A stretch of 64,000 nucleotides of DNA from Cricetomys ansorgei. Taxonomy: Eukaryota; Chordata; Mammalia; Rodentia; Nesomyidae. Positions 60,001 to 64,000 of the stretch are shown here, one piece after another; position 1 is the first letter of the stretch, and each line of letters begins with the position of its first letter. The stretch spans positions 1,116,001-1,180,000 of the forward strand of contig JAMJFZ010002575.1 in NCBI GenBank assembly GCA_026225945.1, in the 5' to 3' direction. Below the pieces are notes generated by a model. The model searched no databases, was not told the DNA's origin, and saw only the letters and a program-made list of their open reading frames with translations. Position numbers and translations under genes: made by a program.

Positions 60001-62187
60001 GATTTAGGCCATTATTATCATGGTGGAAAACGTGGTGGCACACAGGCAGACATGGTCCTGGAACAGGAGAAGAGAGTTCTACATCTGATTTGTAGGCAAC
60101 AGGAAGAGAGAGATATGCAGGGTTTGAAACCCCAAAGCCCATCCCCAGTGACACACTTCCTCCAATGCTACACCTACTCCAACAAGTCCATACCTCCTAA
60201 TGCTGCTCCCTAAGCATTCAAATATATGAACCTATGGGGGCCAATCTTATTCAAACCACCATAGACATTAACACTTGTTGTAAGTGCTGGGAAGGGAGGA
60301 TTTCATCACCAACTGTGTATGCTGAAAAAGCTAAGGGAAAATATCTAATTAATAGCTCTGAATGCAGCGGATGATAATAGGAGGCTAAGAAATAGTCCTG
60401 TGTTAGGTTTTCTGGCAGCTGACCTCAGCACTCACGAGCAGTGTTGGTGGCAGAAGGACAGAGATTCAGTGAGCTGTGTCAGTGCAGGAAGCCTGGAAAG
60501 ACCTTGGCAAGCCTGTATTAGGACAGATTGGAACGTCTGCCTGTTCAGAAGTGTGAGCCATACGGAGCACATCACACCTGTGCGACACAATCTGTACTAG
60601 CTGCCCACTGTTTCCAAAACAGTGATTTTTTTTTCTGGTTTAGGTTGAATTATGCATTTTATATGCTGATGTCTGGCTGTTGGTCAGAGAAATACAATAG
60701 TGAGCACGTGGTCCTGGGTTTAGCTGACCTCCTGGAGGTGGAGCAGCAAATTCAGCTGGTTCTGCTTTTCAGAGGACCAAACATTTAGACATTTCTTTCA
60801 GCACTCAAGCCAACCGTTTATGGCTTCCGCTTTTACTTACTTTCCAGTGTGCATCTGGACATCTGCTTCTGCTTGGTTCTTGCTGGCTAGAAAGAGTCTC
60901 GGACAGTTGTCTGGCACAGAGTAGGCATTTGGATGGTATTTTTTACAATTCTTTCTTCTCATAGGTTAGGGTAATAAATTCACCCTGTTTCCAGGTCTCC
61001 CCATTTTTTCTCTTGGAATTTAGATTAATCTGATGGCAACCGATAAGTCAATTCACGTTTGATATTTTTATGTTAAAATGTTGTTTTCTCTGCCTTTTCT
61101 ACGTTCCTCTTTCACTGCTCTTCCTTTTTCATGTTTTCTGGTTCTGGTTTTTTTATGTATACTTTTGCCATTTGGAAGACATTTCCCTTAAATCTCTGAG
61201 CATGATGTCAACAGCAGTGATCCAGTGACCGAGAAGAAGGGCAATGGAAGGTGTGGTTTCCAGGGAGCAAGCTCTGCACTTCTAAAATAGGGTCTTTCAT
61301 AGCTTCTCATTTGCTTACTGGAGTCCCAAAACCTCAAGTCTTATATGTCACTCTGAAGTAATCGATTGAGGAAGTTAAAGTATCTTTTTCACAGAGACTA
61401 ATGTATGTGCTTCCCGGTACTTGTTGATGTTCCGGTTTCTCCAGGCACCTGTTTGTTGGCGGGAGAACCCAGTGCCACTGGCAGTGTTAATACTTGTTAG
61501 CAACTCAGGAGGAGGTAGGGATGGATGGCAAGGGTGATCTTGCCTAGTAAAGGGAAGATTCAGATTAGAAATGATTTCCTTAGCCTGTGCTCCCATTTGA
61601 TTGGATAATTGTAAATTAGTTTGGGGTGCTGTGTTAATCAGAAAGATTAGATTATGGTAATATTGACAGTTGGGTAGTTTAATGAGAATTTTTTTTTTTT
61701 TTAACTAACCCATCCTTGAATTTTAATCCATGTGTATGTTTGTCTCTCCTAATTTAGGATTATAACTGGGTAACTAATTTTTCTTGTAAACGCCTCAGTT
61801 AAAAATAAGAACGGATCAGGACAGATTAAGGATAAAGAGGCTGCTATTCTTGACTGCTCCGTTCGCCTCAACTGGAATTTGCCCAACCATTACAGCTTTG
61901 AATACAGTTTGTCACGAAGCCTGGGCATAACTGCAGATGAAGTATGGTTGAGGTTTAACTTCATTTTAGGAGGTTGGTTAATCAATCCCTTGGAGTCTCT
62001 TGTTGTTTCAGAGCACACCAAAACCTGGAATGTGGTACTGGATCCTATGAAGCCAGGGGGACCTTTTGAATTGATGGCACAGCAGACTTTGAGGAAAAAG
62101 AATTTCACCCTGAGAATTCACGATGTCTTATTTGGAGATGTCTGGCTCTGCAGTGGACAGAGTAACATGCAGATGACTGTTTTACAG
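50920..62187 (+). CDS. Siae: Siae, sialic acid acetylesterase (exons 1-3 only; gene runs off the window)
   Basis: The joined segments 50920-50986, 55020-55181 and 62012-62187 give 405 nt, or 135 codons, with GT/AG junctions and consistent phases. The product removes 9-O-acetyl groups from sialic acids on glycoconjugates in lysosomes or outside the cell. Visible parts are an N-terminal signal peptide (about residues 1-22), the conserved FRFASYIDNYMVLQKEP opening, an N-glycosylation sequon (Asn107-Phe-Thr) and the GDVWLCSGQSNMQM block. In that block Ser127 is the nucleophile position of this SGNH/CE6-type esterase. The His/Asp partners lie in exons beyond the right edge. Exon 3 ends in phase 0. 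No disabling change is seen. Confidence 0.94.
51740..51827 (+). repeat. ID SINE
   Basis: The tRNA-Ala-like ID body GCTCAGTGGTAGAGCTCTTG with a short A-rich end. Confidence 0.85.
53155..53215 (+). repeat. Ancient L2/MIR-type 3' end
   Basis: CAGTGCCTGGCACACAGTAG followed by CAATAAAGAGATATTTGTTG. Confidence 0.65.
55020..55181 (+). CDS. Siae: Siae exon 2
   Basis: 162 nt lie between a TTTTTAG acceptor and a GTAAGG donor, encoding residues 23-76. The residues around AFRFASYIDNYMVLQKEP and AVIWGFG are diagnostic of the family. Met36 (55058-55060) could be the start of the cytosolic isoform reported for mouse, which lacks the 35 N-terminal residues. The upstream intron stays open in the same frame back to an ATG at 54905, but that part does not resemble the family. 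Confidence 0.94.
55278..55500. repeat. Long (TTCC)n polypyrimidine tract in Siae intron 2
   Basis: Positions 55278-55454 are 177 uninterrupted pyrimidines on the plus strand, mainly CCTT units with TTTTTT and CTCT interruptions. A (CATC)n stretch follows to 55500. It begins 96 nt after the exon 2 donor. The open frames across it are trivial products of the repeat. Confidence 0.95.
55760..55980 (+). repeat. B2 SINE with (CA)n
   Basis: GGGATGGCTCAATGGATAAG, CTGATGCTCTCTTCTGG and CA dinucleotides at about 55917-55953. Confidence 0.85.
56758..56880 (+). repeat. Ancient mammalian repeat (L2/MIR-like)
   Basis: ATTTATCAAGTACCTACTAT, GTGCCAGATCCTGTGCTAGG and TAAGGAATCCTGCAGGTTAG follow a well-known ancient repeat order. 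Confidence 0.55.
56941..57029. repeat. Compound (TG)n(AG)n microsatellite
   Basis: TG repeats at 56941-56972 followed by AG repeats to 57029, with GGAGAAGAGAAAG interruptions. Confidence 0.95.
57548..57768 (-). repeat. B4 SINE
   Basis: The ID-like right half is well preserved in antisense (CTAGGCAAGTACTCTATCAA, GAGCTATATCCCTAGCCCCC). The left half is decayed. Confidence 0.75.
57775..58640 (-). mobile_element. Old LINE-1 3' fragment interrupted by a B1
   Basis: The antisense ORF2 C-terminus is readable (MDFYCNIKKNEIMSFV at about 58110-58060), and CTATTGTAAATAGTGCTCC and GATCCTCACCAGCATTTG are ORF2 landmarks. A B1 (58345-58500, minus) splits it. It is dead. Confidence 0.75.
58345..58500 (-). 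repeat. B1 SINE nested in LINE-1
   Basis: TTTTGAGACAGGGTTTCTCT, CAGACCAGGCTGACTTCGAA and GGGATGAAAGGCATGTG. Confidence 0.9.
59272..59440 (-). repeat. B1 SINE
   Basis: GAGATAGGGTTTCTCAGTGT, TGTAGACCAGACTAGCCTTG and a T-rich tail. Confidence 0.9.
59901..60265 (-). mobile_element. ORR1 (MaLR) LTR in Siae intron 2
   Basis: TGTCTTACTTAGGGTTTCTA, CTTTTATAAAGGAAAACATT and ATGAACCTATGGGGGCCAAT, ending TTCAAACCACCATA. It is antisense to Siae. Confidence 0.85.
62012..62187 (+). CDS. Siae: Siae exon 3 with catalytic Ser127
   Basis: 176 nt lie between a CTTGTTGTTTCAG acceptor and a CAG|GTAATT donor, encoding residues 77-135. It includes VVLDPMKPGGPFELMAQQTL, the Asn107 sequon and the SGQSNMQM nucleophile block. 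Codon 77 is split across the exon 2/3 junction (G|AG, Glu). The intronic frame upstream is also open, but the acceptor and family alignment fix the boundary. Confidence 0.94.
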
Positions 62188-64000
62188 GTAATTTGGAGAG
62201 TCTCAGTGGACCAGAAATGTTGATGCTAATGAAGGAGATGGAGGAGGAGAAAGAGAACAAAAAGAAGTAATAAGGAAAAAGAAGGCTGTTTCTATTTACT
62301 GAGTACTTATCACGTGCCAAGATCTAATCTGAGCACTTCCATATTGAATGATTTGATTTAACAACCTAAATAAGCTATTGATTAAGTTGGTAGTTACTGA
62401 TTGGCTCTAATTGTGTTTATAGACTTAGTTTTCTTCTTGAAGAGGTCAAAGGTTACTGCTATCCCTAGCTCTCTCCTCCAAACTGAGTTTCTGTTCTAGC
62501 TGATTTATCTTTTCTTGCCTTTCTTGAATATCCATGTCTCTGTTTTTGAGAAATATTTAGGTTTGAGGTTTAGGGATCTGTACCACTAAGTCATGCTTTC
62601 CTTTCAACTCTCTCTTTGTGAAAGTATAATCTAGATGGGCTGGAGAGATGGCTCAGCAGTTAGGAGCTCTGGCTGCTTTTCCAGAGGAGTCAGATTCAAT
62701 TCCCAGCACCCATCTGCCTGGAACTCCAGTTCCAGGGGATCCAAGAGACAACACATGCAGGCAAAACATCAATGCACATAAAATAAAAATAAATCATTTA
62801 AAAAAGTATAAACTATATAAACTTATATACTTTAGGGCTTCTTGTTTTGTTTCTGTAGCTTTTATTCTTTGTAGTTTCATTATTCCCTTTAAGAAAACTT
62901 ATTACTAAGCAATGCTATTAAAAAACCTGACATATCTACTTCACTTTGTCCATGTTTTCTGGTTTGAAAATCTATTTTTTGTGTGTATATAAATCTTTCT
63001 AATCAGTATTTTGTGAACTCTTACTTCCTGTCTTAATTAAACATATGGAAGCATTTGAATTATAATGTCTATTAAGCTGGACCCTGTTGGCATGTTTGAA
63101 TGGCCACAGATGGGAGGTTTTATCCTGATAGAAAGCATGGTTTTGTACAGAAGTGGAATTGCTGTTAACTCATTAGAGAAAGCAGTGCTTTCCTTCATGT
63201 TTTAATTGTACTTCTGTGTTTTCACAGAAAGGCATGGACCAGATCTGTTTGTATCTATATAGTAACTTTCTCAATAGCAGACTATGCCAAGGGATCCCAT
63301 CCCATTTTCTGTCATGCTAAATCAGATCTTGATTGCTAAGCGTAAATACATTCTTTCTGCCTGGAATTTTCTCTTCAGCATCTTCTGAATTCAGTCAAGG
63401 CTGAGAGCTCTGAGATGTAGGGGGACAGAAAAGAGATTACATATGAAACATATGTGTTAATTCTCTTTCTCTCTCTCTTTTTTAAAACGATGCACTTAGT
63501 TTGCAAGGCAAGATTTTAGGTGCGGATAGTACCAAGAGCCACATTTTTCAATCTTTTAACAGTTTGCAGAACCTTATTTTTTGATTGGAAGGATGCATTA
63601 CACAGCTCCCCCTTCATGCTTTTGCTCCTTTCCCTGTACAGATTCCCAGTGCACACATACACAGTATCTGTCTCTTTTTCCTTTCCTCCCTCCATGTGCC
63701 TTTTTGAGGAGGTAAAATTCTCACTATAACCTACCCCTCTTCACATTCAAAGAAGGAAATGGCAGATTGTATGCCCATCTTGTTGTTAGGGTAAAATGGA
63801 ATTTTAAAGTGGAATGTTATTTATAACACCGAGTGAGATGTTTATAAATGGAGAAAAGTCTAAATGTTCATCTGCTCCCCAAGGGTAGGTCTTAAGACTC
63901 AGATATTTCTTCTGAAGCTCAGGAAAATATGGCCAGTATCAGAGAGGAAGCTCAAATTTTCAATTACTTGGCTCTCTTTCTTCTTTTACATATAGAGAAA
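62188..64000 (+). other. Siae: Siae intron 3 (start), to the window edge
   Basis: A B2 SINE lies at 62636-62805. The rest is AT-rich and unassigned. I see no exon 4, whose first codons should be like Ile-Phe-Asn by family memory, so it probably lies beyond 64000. Confidence 0.7.
62636..62805 (+). repeat. B2 SINE
   Basis: GGGCTGGAGAGATGGCTCAG, TTCAATTCCCAGCACCCATC and an AATAAAAATAAATC tail. Confidence 0.9.

Larger units (their letters stand above)
55501..62011 (+). other. Siae: Siae intron 2, repeat-bearing part
   Basis: It contains a B2 with (CA)n (55760-55980), a TG/AG compound microsatellite (56941-57029), a B4 (57548-57768, minus), a LINE-1 3' fragment (57775-58640, minus), B1s and an ORR1, each listed separately where clear. 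The remainder is unique. Confidence 0.7.

Noticed and set aside
63971..64000. Acceptor-like pyrimidine-AG at the right edge as the start of Siae exon 4
   Set aside because: The bases after the AG (agaaa) do not fit the expected Ile-Phe-Asn start in phase 0, and too little sequence follows to judge.

Overview
This window looks like rodent nuclear DNA, from a myomorph (mouse-like) rodent and probably a cricetid-type species rather than Mus itself. The repeats are rodent-specific: B1, B2/B3, B4 and ID SINEs, Lx-type LINE-1 fragments, ORR1/MaLR LTRs and URR1 hAT elements. The only genes I can support are two spliced, head-to-head mammalian genes, Spa17 and Siae. Their predicted proteins resemble the mouse proteins as I remember them but differ at several residues. 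I see no bacterial, phage or CRISPR-like content and no tRNA or rRNA gene.

Layout. Positions 1-39.77 kb are intergenic DNA downstream of Spa17. This part is crowded with repeats and has some unique stretches that could be regulatory, for example a MEF2 plus octamer cluster near 5.4 kb and an AT-rich homeobox-motif block near 13.3 kb. Spa17 lies on the minus strand from about 50.69 kb down to 39.78 kb, with four coding exons, one probable untranslated first exon and a 149-residue product. A CpG-rich bidirectional promoter (about 50.1-50.99 kb) holds a perfect RFX X-box in the Spa17 orientation and a 17-T tract. Siae runs on the plus strand from about 50.9 kb to beyond the right edge. Coding exons 1-3 (135 residues, including the signal peptide and the catalytic-serine block) are inside the window and the rest is outside.

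How the genes relate. Spa17 encodes a sperm flagellum and motile-cilium protein with an RIIalpha-type docking domain and an IQ motif. Siae encodes sialic acid 9-O-acetylesterase, a lysosomal or secreted enzyme with a reported cytosolic isoform. They are not known to share a pathway. They share a promoter region, so the X-box could serve Spa17 while the GC boxes nearer Siae serve broad expression.

No clearly undescribed system was found. The best leads are the X-box and T-tract layout of the shared promoter, a 177-nt uninterrupted pyrimidine tract 96 nt after Siae exon 2, a degenerate 19-bp minisatellite with very regular phasing, an unassigned purine-rich GAGTCAG element near 2.1-2.8 kb, and an inverted pair of ORR1 LTRs. 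All homology statements come from memory of the families; nothing was searched.
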